DNA of 64,000 nt. Origin: PWXP01 sp040772845. GTDB lineage: Bacteria; Planctomycetota; Planctomycetia; Pirellulales; Thermoguttaceae. The translations under genes and the position numbers were made by a program. Positions 17,847 to 25,023 of the stretch are shown here, piece after piece; positions within the stretch are counted from its first letter, which is position 1, and every line of letters starts with the position of its first letter. The notes under the pieces were generated by a model. It was not told the DNA's origin. It worked only from the letters and a program-made list of their open reading frames with translations, and did no database searches. The stretch covers positions 4,712,001-4,776,000 of the forward strand of contig JAXGXG010000001.1 in assembly GCA_040772845.1 (NCBI GenBank), in the 5' to 3' direction.

Positions 17847-18596
17847 CTACACAGCCTTCTTCGCAACGACAACGAGGAACGCCCCCAACAGTCCTGCCAG
17901 TGAGTTCGCGTAACCTAGGGCGAACTGCTCGCGATCGTACACGCGCCCAATGCGCCGCGGCGAACACCAGCGAAGCATTGCGGGCAATAGCGCCAAAGGA
18001 ATCGCTGCGAGCGACCCTTTCGCATAATGTGTTGCGTGCACACTCTGACACTCAAGACCGCAACTAGATACCGCGGCCAGCACATCGGCAGGCGTCATCA
18101 CGTACCGAAAGCAACTAGCTGGATTCGTTGCACCCGGCACGAATGCGTGTGGTGGGCCAATCACACTCCATGTTACGGAACCGGTCAGCAGAAACAGTAG
18201 TCGCCGCCGAATATCGCTCACGTTGGGAAATGAGATTACGAGAGTCCCGCCCGGCTTGAGCACGCGTGTCAATTCCTCGATCGCGCGAGATCTAGCCCAG
18301 ATTCGCTGCAAACCGTTCAGACATACCACCGCATCGAAGGATGCATCGGGATACGACAGTGTGTCGTTAAGATCGGCAAAGTCACAAGACATATCCTCGC
18401 AACGGAAGTTGTCGGGAAGAATGTCCGCCGCTGTCACAGCAAACGATTCTTGCAACAACCGCTGCGAAAACACTCCTTCCCCCGCAGGGCAATCTAACAC
18501 AGTCCTGGCACCACATTCGTGCAGTGCATCCAGAGCCAGCGCAAAGGCACCCGGTGGCGATCCTATTGGAGACGGCTTCATATTCGTATTTGTCAT
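17847..18596 (-). CDS. Class I SAM-dependent methyltransferase with C-terminal hydrophobic tail
   Basis: A 249-residue protein. Motif I is VLDCPAGEGVFSQRL, followed by AADILPDN, FDAVVCLNGLQRI and KPGGTLVISFPN. The last ~25 residues are strongly hydrophobic (SLAGLLGAFLVVVAKKAV), so it may sit on the membrane near lipid-linked substrates. ATG 18596 is preferred to the upstream in-frame ATG at 18659, which would nearly abut the next gene. Confidence 0.82.
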   Translation of the reverse strand: MTNTNMKPSPIGSPPGAFALALDALHECGARTVLDCPAGEGVFSQRLLQESFAVTAADILPDNFRCEDMSCDFADLNDTLSYPDASFDAVVCLNGLQRIWARSRAIEELTRVLKPGGTLVISFPNVSDIRRRLLFLLTGSVTWSVIGPPHAFVPGATNPASCFRYVMTPADVLAAVSSCGLECQSVHATHYAKGSLAAIPLALLPAMLRWCSPRRIGRVYDREQFALGYANSLAGLLGAFLVVVAKKAV

Positions 18597-18664
18597 AGTT
18601 GGCAATCCAACAGCAAAAGTGAAAGGTAACTGCCGTGCGCAAAACACGGCAGATCGCATCGCAA

Positions 18665-19651
18665 CTAATCTCTCGAACAGTCGGCTTCAAGAGATTGCAT
18701 CGTCATCCATTCCAACACTGGTTCGGCGACGGCGCGACTGTACATGTCGGCTGCGACGGCGTCCATGTGGTAACCGTCTGGGTAGTGGCCCTTGGTGTGG
18801 ACGGCGAGGTCGCGAAAGTCGACGAAGGTCATTCCGGCCGATTCGATCGTTTCGACCAGCCGGGGATCGAGCGATTGCTCGTCAGGCAAGGGCATCAGGC
18901 AGAAGACGCCATGCGCTCCGCTTGTGCGAAGGGTTTGCATGAAGCGCTGAAGCTCCTGATATGTGTATGCAGGCGTGCCGCCTTCCGCCTCCTTTTGCGA
19001 TGATACGCGAGCCAAGTACGCCTGGTGTCGCTGATTGAGTCGCCGGGTCTCCGATCGATAATACGGGACCAGCCGCCGCAGGATGCCGTCTTTGATTTCG
19101 GGTTGGTACGCAAGCGCCTTGAGGCAGTGCGACGCCAGGAAATAGGCGGCTTCATCCAAGCACTTCACGTCGTGCCGTAATACTTCGACCACCTGCCGCA
19201 CGCCCTGCACGTTCAATGCGAGACGACGCGTTCGCTGCGCGGCTTGATCTGTCAGACTGTCTCCGACAAACGTAATGACGACATATTCGGGCGAGACGGG
19301 AGGCTGGCGTTCGAGAAAGTGCTTTTCGATCGTATAGTGCCAGTGACGCAGCGTGGTATCGTCCGGGCATACCTTCCACGCACCGCCAAGGGCAGCGCCG
19401 CGACGGCGGAGTTGATCTTGGAAGGCATCGAGAGAAATGCCCCGGCGCGTGAGCGAGTTGCCCAGGAACAGGACGCGAGGGGAGGGGGCCTCGCGTATCT
19501 GCTCTGCGATTTCGGGAATCTGCTGGCGATGCCGGACGTCGGAAAACGTACGGCTGAGGACATGGGCGCCTACTTCGCCGGCCACGAGGACAATCGCCAC
19601 GACCAGCAGCACCTTGCCTTCCTGACTAGAACTGGAAGTAGATGAACTCAT
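18665..19651 (-). CDS. SGNH/GDSL hydrolase-like protein, MBOAT partner
   Basis: A 328-residue protein with one N-terminal membrane anchor (about residues 13-29) and an SGNH-type domain: block I is LFLGNSLTRRG (Ser66) and the C-terminal DGYHMD provides the Asp/His pair. Proteins of this layout (AlgX/AlgJ-like) work with MBOAT acyltransferases to acetylate exopolysaccharide outside the membrane. It overlaps the MBOAT gene by 26 bases, which supports a paired function. Confidence 0.8.
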   Translation of the reverse strand: MSSSTSSSSQEGKVLLVVAIVLVAGEVGAHVLSRTFSDVRHRQQIPEIAEQIREAPSPRVLFLGNSLTRRGISLDAFQDQLRRRGAALGGAWKVCPDDTTLRHWHYTIEKHFLERQPPVSPEYVVITFVGDSLTDQAAQRTRRLALNVQGVRQVVEVLRHDVKCLDEAAYFLASHCLKALAYQPEIKDGILRRLVPYYRSETRRLNQRHQAYLARVSSQKEAEGGTPAYTYQELQRFMQTLRTSGAHGVFCLMPLPDEQSLDPRLVETIESAGMTFVDFRDLAVHTKGHYPDGYHMDAVAADMYSRAVAEPVLEWMTMQSLEADCSRD

Positions 19652-21056
19652 GCTTTACAACCGGGTGGAAGAAGACGATCATCAGGGCCATGTAGCTGTA
19701 AACTGCGGCACGTACCGGCCAGAAGACCTTGACCAGACGGTCCAGGTCGTTACGGACAGACAGCCATAACTCGTACATCATCAGAGGTAATACATAGAAC
19801 AGAATCAGGCCGAAGCCGTATTGGGTGAACGCGGTGACCTGATGGTTGGTGACAATCAGGGTCAGCATGCTCCACGCCTGCCCGATGCTCTCGGCTCGGA
19901 ACAGCAGCCAGCCCAGGCATACCAGGTGGAACGTGACCAGGACGTTGACCACGGCGAACCACCAGGGGGCCCGGCGTGCGGCCGACTTCGACGGCGTCAG
20001 ACCGAAGGCGCGGTCGGTGCAAAGAAGCACGCCATGAAGGAGCCCCCACGCAATGAACGTCCAACCTGCACCGTGCCAGAGTCCGCCCAGCAGCATAGTC
20101 AGCAGCAGGTTGCGATACGTGGCGAACGCGCCGTGCTTGCTGCCGCCCAGGGGAATGTACAGGTAGTCGCGCAGCCAGGTGGACAGGCTGATATGCCACC
20201 GGTGCCAGAACTCTCTGGGCGACTGTGCGAAGTACGGCAGGTTGAAATTGACCATGATATCGAAACCGAGCCACTTGGCCACGCCGCGTGCGATGGCCGA
20301 ATAGCCGGAGAAATCGCCGTAGATCTGGAATGCAAAGGCATAGACGCCCACCAGGCAATCGAGTCCGGAAAGTTCCGATAGGGGCGACTGGAACACGCCG
20401 TTGACGATCTCGGCCATATTGTCGGCGATGACCACCTTCTTGAACATGCCAATGGCGACCAGATAGAGCCCTTCGGCGAAATCGCCCGGCTTCGAGCAGC
20501 GGGGATTCAATACCTGCGGCATGAGATGGGTTGAACGTTCGATCGGCCCGGCGACGAGTTGGGGGAAGAAGGCGACGTAGAGCGCGAAGGCCTCCAGGTT
20601 TCGGGTCGGCCCGATCTGGCGGCGATAGACGTCGATCGTATAGCTCATGGTCTGGAACGTATAGAACGAGATGCCGACGGGCAGGACGATGTTCAGGCTG
20701 GGCAGTGCGACGGGAACGCCGAGCGAGTCGAGCAGCCCGGCCATTTCGTGGGTGAAGAATCCATAGTATTTGAAGAAGCCCAGCAGGCCCAGGTTGGCGC
20801 AGACGGAAAGGGCCAGCCAACCTTTTCGAGCCCGTTGGCTCTTCTCGCGTCCGTGGCGGTCGCCCAGTTTGAGTCCGACCACGTAATCGATGCCGGTGGA
20901 GAGCCAAATGAGCGACAGGAACCGCCAGTCCCACGCCCCGTAGAAGACGTAGCTGGCCGCCAGCAGCATGCGATTCTGCCATTTGTGGTTTAACCGGCGA
21001 TAGAGCAGGTAGACCGCAAGGAAGAATATCCAGAATGTGTAGCTGTTGAACAGCAT
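19626..21056 (-). CDS. MBOAT family O-acyltransferase (AlgI-like)
   Basis: A 476-residue polytopic protein. The signature REFWHRWHISLSTWLRDY is at about 281-298, and the conserved catalytic His of GGLWHGAGW is His328, with a second His at 341. AlgI-type MBOAT proteins take acyl (usually acetyl) groups from the cytoplasm across the membrane for O-acylation of polysaccharide. It pairs with the SGNH gene just downstream. Confidence 0.93.
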   Translation of the reverse strand: MLFNSYTFWIFFLAVYLLYRRLNHKWQNRMLLAASYVFYGAWDWRFLSLIWLSTGIDYVVGLKLGDRHGREKSQRARKGWLALSVCANLGLLGFFKYYGFFTHEMAGLLDSLGVPVALPSLNIVLPVGISFYTFQTMSYTIDVYRRQIGPTRNLEAFALYVAFFPQLVAGPIERSTHLMPQVLNPRCSKPGDFAEGLYLVAIGMFKKVVIADNMAEIVNGVFQSPLSELSGLDCLVGVYAFAFQIYGDFSGYSAIARGVAKWLGFDIMVNFNLPYFAQSPREFWHRWHISLSTWLRDYLYIPLGGSKHGAFATYRNLLLTMLLGGLWHGAGWTFIAWGLLHGVLLCTDRAFGLTPSKSAARRAPWWFAVVNVLVTFHLVCLGWLLFRAESIGQAWSMLTLIVTNHQVTAFTQYGFGLILFYVLPLMMYELWLSVRNDLDRLVKVFWPVRAAVYSYMALMIVFFHPVVKHEFIYFQF

Positions 21057-21059
21057 TCA

Positions 21060-21195
21060 GGGGAAGGTGTCAGGTGTCAGTGACGCGCTGGCGCGGAGGG
21101 TCGGGTGCGGCGGCGCGGTACTAGCAACTAGTCACTAGCAACTAGCAACTGGCTTTCTCCGATCTTCAAGCTCCCAGCTTCCAACTTCTAACCAT
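21060..21195. repeat. Heptamer repeat array with core
   Basis: AGGTGTCAGGTGTCAGT leads into GACGCGCTGGCGCGG at about 21083. Then come GCGGCGGCGCGGTACTAGC, CTAGTCACTAGCAACTAG and CTCCCAGCTTCCAACTTC. Three different heptamer sequences are combined in one composite. Confidence 0.85.
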
Positions 21196-21209
21196 TGGGT
21201 AATTTGGGG

Positions 21210-21665
21210 TCAGGCGGGAGTCACAATCTCTATAGCGTTGAAACAGGCGAAATGGGCGCGATCGTATGTGTAAATGCGTTTCACGCCATTGGCGAGCGCC
21301 GTTGCCGCCAACTGGGCGTCGAATACACGCGATGCACTCAGTTCATGTGTGCGAGCAAGGGCAATCCAACGTGAGACAACATCGACGGGAACAGGCAATA
21401 CGGAGAGATTGGGAAGGGCCAGGAACTGCTCGACCGCAATCAGCGCCTCAGCGGATGTTCGCGGACGCCGGACTCGTTTGGGATTGGTGACGACGGCGAA
21501 CAACTCGGCCAAGACCTGCGGTGTGACGCACAGTCGCTCTTCGGCCGCAGTATCACAGGCGCGCAGGACAACCTTCCGAGATGCCGCGTGAAAGGCCGAT
21601 GTCTCATCCATCGCATAGACGAGGACGTTCGTGTCCAAGAGGGCGGATTCAGCAACGGGACTCAT
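21210..21665 (-). CDS. vapC: PIN-domain toxin (VapC type)
   Basis: A 151-residue PIN-fold ribonuclease. LLDTNVLVYAMDE carries the first acidic residue, AELFAVVTNP the second (Glu) and SRVFDAQLAATAL the third (Asp). VapC-type toxins cut tRNA or rRNA. It overlaps the small antitoxin gene upstream by 17 bases. ATG 21665 was chosen over 21677 because MSPVAESALLDTN matches the usual short leader. Confidence 0.88.
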   Translation of the reverse strand: MSPVAESALLDTNVLVYAMDETSAFHAASRKVVLRACDTAAEERLCVTPQVLAELFAVVTNPKRVRRPRTSAEALIAVEQFLALPNLSVLPVPVDVVSRWIALARTHELSASRVFDAQLAATALANGVKRIYTYDRAHFACFNAIEIVTPA

Positions 21666-21858
21666 GGGCATCGTCATCGTAGATCTCCGCGCGAGTCAAG
21701 TCGCCCACAACGCCCAAGGGCCAGACGGGCAATACCGGTGCAATAGCCCCCATCTTTGTTGGAGCTTGGGTTGTATGTCGCGCCATTTCGGCAACGACCT
21801 CGAGACCTCTTGCAATTGGCTCCGGAATTCCTCCGAGGTCAAGCGTTCTGGTATGCAT
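21649..21858 (-). CDS. Probable antitoxin of the PIN pair
   Basis: A 69-residue protein starting MHTRTLDLGGIPEPIARGLEV. I do not recognise a named family with confidence, but its size, position directly before a PIN toxin and overlap are those of a VapB-like antitoxin. ATG 21891 would add 11 residues. Confidence 0.65.
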   Translation of the reverse strand: MHTRTLDLGGIPEPIARGLEVVAEMARHTTQAPTKMGAIAPVLPVWPLGVVGDLTRAEIYDDDAHESRC

Positions 21859-21989
21859 ATTCAATCCCTTTCTTCCCACGCCCCATAACATCAGGGCTGA
21901 TCCACGGGAATCTGGCTGTACGCAAGAGGATGACTGCCATGTTTCACTATAGCCGAGGCGCCGCTGCCCGGCAAGCGGAGGGAAGCTGT

Positions 21990-22380
21990 CAGAGGGGAAG
22001 TTGCTAGTTGCTAGTTTCTAGTTGCTAGTGACGCGCTGGCGGAAATGGGAGTTGGGAGGAAGCAAGGTGTCAGGTGTCAGGTGTCAGGTGTCAGTGACGC
22101 GCTGGCGCGGAGGGGGAAATGGAAGTTGGGAGTTGGGAGTTGGAAGTTGGGAGGAAGCAAGGTGTCAGGTGTCAGTGACGCGCGAGCGCGGAGGGTTGGG
22201 TGCGGCGGCGCGGTACTAGCAACTAGTCACTAGCAACTAACAACTGGATTTCTCCGATCTTCCAGCTTCCAGCTTCCAGCTCCCAGCTTCCAGCTTCTAG
22301 CTCCCAGCTCCCAGCTTCCAGCTTCCAGCTTCCAGCTTCCAGCTTCCAGCTTCCAGCTTCTAGCTCCCAGGTTCCAACTC
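21990..22380. repeat. Largest heptamer array block in the window
   Basis: About 390 bases hold GTTGCTA, GGTGTCA, GGGAGTTGGAAGTT and a long run of CCAGCTT units, with three cores (near 22029, 22094 and 22177). The terminal ELEPGS and stop of the next PIN gene are translated from it. Bases 21859-21989 between the antitoxin gene and the array hold no gene I can support. Confidence 0.9.
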
Positions 22381-22875
22381 GCGTATAGGCGAGCGAAAGC
22401 CCTGGTGGATCATTCTGCTTAGTAGTTCGTTGGCGTACGGCAATGGTACGATGTCTTCCTGCACCAATCGGGTCAGAATGCCGAGCGTCCCCGTTACGCG
22501 AATTGCATGCTTGGCGGCCTTGAGCCGGGCAGCCCGATCATCGGTAGCGACAACCATGTTGCGCATTCGCCCCACGGCCAGACAGGACGCTTCGCCGGCC
22601 CCCAGGGTAGCTAGCAGATTCACGTACAACGATCGCTCCTCGGCGGTTTCTGGCGTGACAACGGCAAGCCAACCGGCAGGCGCAAGGCTGCTCAATATGA
22701 CTTCCAATCGCGAGTAACCTGCCTGAATCCCACGCTGCACCTCTTCGACAACCATCAGGGTGGTAGCACCGCGTTTCGAGTACAACGGCGCCAGTCGATG
22801 GAACTGCTCAATACGAGCGAAATTGGAGAGAACCGTGGCGTCGAAAACCATGCCGCTTTGGGAATGGTCAGGCAT
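22360..22875 (-). CDS. PIN-like toxin (DUF3368 type)
   Basis: A protein of about 171 residues with a PIN-like core: MVFDATVLSNFARIEQ (first Asp), VVEEVQRGI (Glu), GAGEASCLAVGR and VVATDDRAAR. It pairs with the UPF0175-type gene that overlaps it upstream. The start is uncertain: ATG 22851 (MVFDATV) matches the fold start, 22875 and 22899 are longer. The C-terminal ELEPGS comes from the flanking repeat array, so the natural C-terminus has been altered. Confidence 0.82.
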   Translation of the reverse strand: MPDHSQSGMVFDATVLSNFARIEQFHRLAPLYSKRGATTLMVVEEVQRGIQAGYSRLEVILSSLAPAGWLAVVTPETAEERSLYVNLLATLGAGEASCLAVGRMRNMVVATDDRAARLKAAKHAIRVTGTLGILTRLVQEDIVPLPYANELLSRMIHQGFRSPIRELEPGS

Positions 22876-23179
22876 TGCGGACATCTTCGTGGAGTTCATT
22901 TGGCGTTTGCGGGCCCAAGTGAATCAAGGCGCCGGCGTCGCGCAGAATGTCAGCCATTTCCTCCTGGGCAATGCCAAGCATGGATGCCGCTCTACCCAGG
23001 CTGATCTCGCCTGCTTCATAGGCGCTGACGACCATTCGTATCTTCGCTTGCGGGACAGTTTGGAAGAGTGCTCGCAGAGCCCCGCGCAAAGCCGCTTGTT
23101 CGTCGGGATACTGGCCGGAAGTGACCAGATGCCGCAGTTCCCAGGCGGCTAAATCATTGTGTTCCTGCGTTTCTGCCAT
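22868..23179 (-). CDS. UPF0175 family antitoxin
   Basis: A 103-residue protein with a C-terminal helix-turn-helix-like part (AYEAGEISLGRAASMLGIAQEEM), diagnostic for UPF0175 proteins, which are normally encoded just before a DUF3368/PIN toxin. ATG 23179 (MAETQ) is preferred; ATG 23191 adds four residues. Antitoxins of this kind bind both their toxin and their own promoter. Confidence 0.85.
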   Translation of the reverse strand: MAETQEHNDLAAWELRHLVTSGQYPDEQAALRGALRALFQTVPQAKIRMVVSAYEAGEISLGRAASMLGIAQEEMADILRDAGALIHLGPQTPNELHEDVRNA

Positions 23180-23284
23180 AAATGCCCTCATGTCGAGCCG
23201 TGAAAGACGCGTTGCCCGTATCTGGCGGTCCCTATACCGGCTGCCATGTGCGTACTACCAGCCGACCACTCTGATTATACTTGC

Positions 23285-23445
23285 CGCTGGCGGGAATGGA
23301 AGTTGGGAGTTGGGGACAAAGAGTTGCTAGTTTCTAGTTGCTAGTTGCTAGTGACGCGCTGGCGCGGAGGGTCGGGGGCGGAGCGGGTTTCGATCTACCG
23401 TGTCCGAGCTTCGATCTTCTAGCTTCCAGCTTCCAACTTCTACCC
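23285..23445. repeat. Heptamer repeat array with core
   Basis: GGAAGTTGGGAGTTGGGGAC, then TTTCTAGTTGCTAGTTGCTAG, the core GACGCGCTGGCGCGG (about 23352), a GGGTTTCGATCTACCG segment and CTAGCTTCCAGCTTCCAAC. It separates two toxin-antitoxin pairs. Confidence 0.85.
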
Positions 23446-23476
23446 CGTTCCTCCGTTATTTGACTTTCGACATTGG

Positions 23477-23881
23477 TCATTCACCCCGCCGCGGGTCGGG
23501 CGTGCGAGCGGGGGTTTCAAGGGTCAGAACACGACTGAGGTTTCTGTCGTGGGTGAGCAGTTCGGCCCCAAGCAACAGAGCACTGGCGGCGATGATGGCG
23601 TCGGGAAGCTTGATCTTGTGAGCGCAACGCAAGCGGATGGCTTCATCTTCCACAGCCAGGGAAATCGGCACATAAACCAGTTGCGCAAGCTTTCCCAAAA
23701 TCAACGACCGCTCCGAAGGCGTCAAACCCGGAAAGCCGAGAAGCTCCATGCGGGTGACCGCGCTGTAAGCGCAACAACCTGCGTCTATCGGCCGGTCGCC
23801 AATCAGTGCGAGCGTGTCCGGATCGGACTTCAGCAGCCCGATAATCACATTGGTATCCAGAAGGTATTCAATCCCATTCAC
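23477..23881 (-). CDS. vapC: PIN-domain toxin (VapC type)
   Basis: A 134-residue PIN domain: YLLDTNVIIGLLKSD, SAVTRMELLGFPG, KLPDAIIAASALLLGAELLTHDRN, giving all the acidic positions. A GTG at 23881 (V-NGIEYLLDTN) is the likely start; the longer frame up to 23956 has no family support. It overlaps the antitoxin gene by 14 bases. Confidence 0.87.
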   Translation of the reverse strand: MNGIEYLLDTNVIIGLLKSDPDTLALIGDRPIDAGCCAYSAVTRMELLGFPGLTPSERSLILGKLAQLVYVPISLAVEDEAIRLRCAHKIKLPDAIIAASALLLGAELLTHDRNLSRVLTLETPARTPDPRRGE

Positions 23882-24086
23882 GGCGCAGTCTTTCCTGGAT
23901 GGCCATGGGCGACTCGGCGAATGTTGCCGAGTGCTCCAGGCCGCCTTGGAGCGCACGCAGCGCGGTTCCGGAGGCTGAGCGCCCCAGGTTCTTCCGACTC
24001 AGAAACTCGGCGAAGTCGAGTAATTCGCTTTGCGCCTCCAGCGGAAGCTTGCCGCTAAGTTCGTAAAGACGTTCTGTAAGGCTCAT
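23868..24086 (-). CDS. DUF2281-type antitoxin
   Basis: A 72-residue protein. MSLTERLYELSGKLPLEAQSELLDFAEFL matches the DUF2281/VapB-like antitoxin start, a helical segment followed by a short tail. The overlap with the PIN toxin gene indicates translational coupling. Confidence 0.82.
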   Translation of the reverse strand: MSLTERLYELSGKLPLEAQSELLDFAEFLSRKNLGRSASGTALRALQGGLEHSATFAESPMAIQERLRREWD

Positions 24087-24111
24087 CGGTGATGCCTGTC
24101 AGTGGGGGGCA

Positions 24112-24315
24112 ATGAGGTGTCAGGTGTCAGTGGGGGAAGTTGGCAGTTGACAGTGACGCGCCGGCGCGGAGGGGGAAATGGGAGTTGGAAGTTGGAAGTT
24201 GGAAGTTGGAAGTTGGGGACGCGCTGGCGCGGTGGGTTGGGTACGTGAGTGGGTTTCGATCTTCGATTTGCCAGCTTCCATCTCCCATCTTCCAGCTTCT
24301 AACTTCCAACCAGGT
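24112..24315. repeat. Heptamer repeat array with two cores
   Basis: AGGTGTCAGGTGTCAGT, then GTTGGCAGTTGACAGT, a core GACGCGCCGGCGCGG (about 24157), GGAAGTTGGAAGTTGGAAG, a second core GACGCGCTGGCGCGG (about 24219), GGGTTTCGATCTTCGATT and CCAGCTTCCATCTCCCATC. Confidence 0.88.
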
Positions 24316-24326
24316 GTCGGTGGAGT

Positions 24327-24683
24327 TCATGGCAAACCGAGTGCAGCCTTGAGGCACGCGTCGAGGCGGGGCAGCAGGATGTCGGGCACGCGACCAATAA
24401 CGCGGTCGATGCGGTCTTCGCGAACGGTGGCCACATTGTTGCACGAGATCACGGAATCGTGGAGCAGGCCCATTTGCCGGCCTTCACGCGACGCCGCCAC
24501 AATCGACAAGTGCGTCGGCTCGGCTGCGTGTTGCAGGTTCGTTGTAATCTGAGCGATGATGGTGTTTGCCATTCTTGCGTTGTCACGATCGTTCTGAACT
24601 ACCACGGCGGGACGTCGCGATGCGCCGGCTCCGGAGGAGAACGGATACAGGGCCAAGACCACATCACCTCGATGGACCGTCAT
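24327..24683 (-). CDS. mazF: MazF/PemK-type endoribonuclease toxin
   Basis: A 118-residue protein with the MazF fold: MTVHRGDVVLALYPFSS, RPAVVVQND and a late GLLHDSVISCNNVATV where the conserved Ser/Cys region lies. It is a likely mRNA interferase. Only 3 bases separate it from the upstream antitoxin gene. Confidence 0.9.
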   Translation of the reverse strand: MTVHRGDVVLALYPFSSGAGASRRPAVVVQNDRDNARMANTIIAQITTNLQHAAEPTHLSIVAASREGRQMGLLHDSVISCNNVATVREDRIDRVIGRVPDILLPRLDACLKAALGLP

Positions 24684-24686
24684 CGC

Positions 24687-24956
24687 TTAAGCCTTCGAGA
24701 GTTCTTCGTACCGGTCGTAATCGGCCATGCCAGGCGATTCCCAGTTGTCGCGGAACGATTCGTCGATGAGCGGGTACGCCCGTTCAATGTCGAGATTTGC
24801 ACCGGCAGTTGGCGGAGAAGGCGCATTGCCTGCTCGAATGCTGATCTCCCCTTGCCGAACGATAACCTCCAGGGAGTCGTGCAGTCCCGCTTCGGCGAGT
24901 TGCCGACTGTCGATCCATACACCCTGCTGTACGGTCAATATGGCTCGTTCGCTCAT
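24687..24956 (-). CDS. Antitoxin of the MazF-type pair
   Basis: An 89-residue protein with an AbrB/MazE-like N-terminus (VWIDSRQLAEAGLHDSLEVIVRQGEISI) and an acidic C-terminal tail (YPLIDESFRDNWES) suited to cover the toxin active site. It is encoded immediately before mazF. Confidence 0.8.
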   Translation of the reverse strand: MSERAILTVQQGVWIDSRQLAEAGLHDSLEVIVRQGEISIRAGNAPSPPTAGANLDIERAYPLIDESFRDNWESPGMADYDRYEELSKA

Positions 24957-25023
24957 GGCGTTGAACTCCTCGCTCGAAAGATCAAGACGGCAGTTTTCAT
25001 TCTATTGCCCCCCCACCAGACCG

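Noticed and set aside
19750..20982. A 410-codon frame overlapping the MBOAT gene
   Set aside because: Arg/Pro-rich composition typical of a shifted frame; the MBOAT frame has complete motifs.
21990..22380. Possible CRISPR array
   Set aside because: Units are 7 bp and contiguous, with no unique spacers and no cas genes nearby; the Cas4-like nuclease at 62.8 kb has no array beside it.
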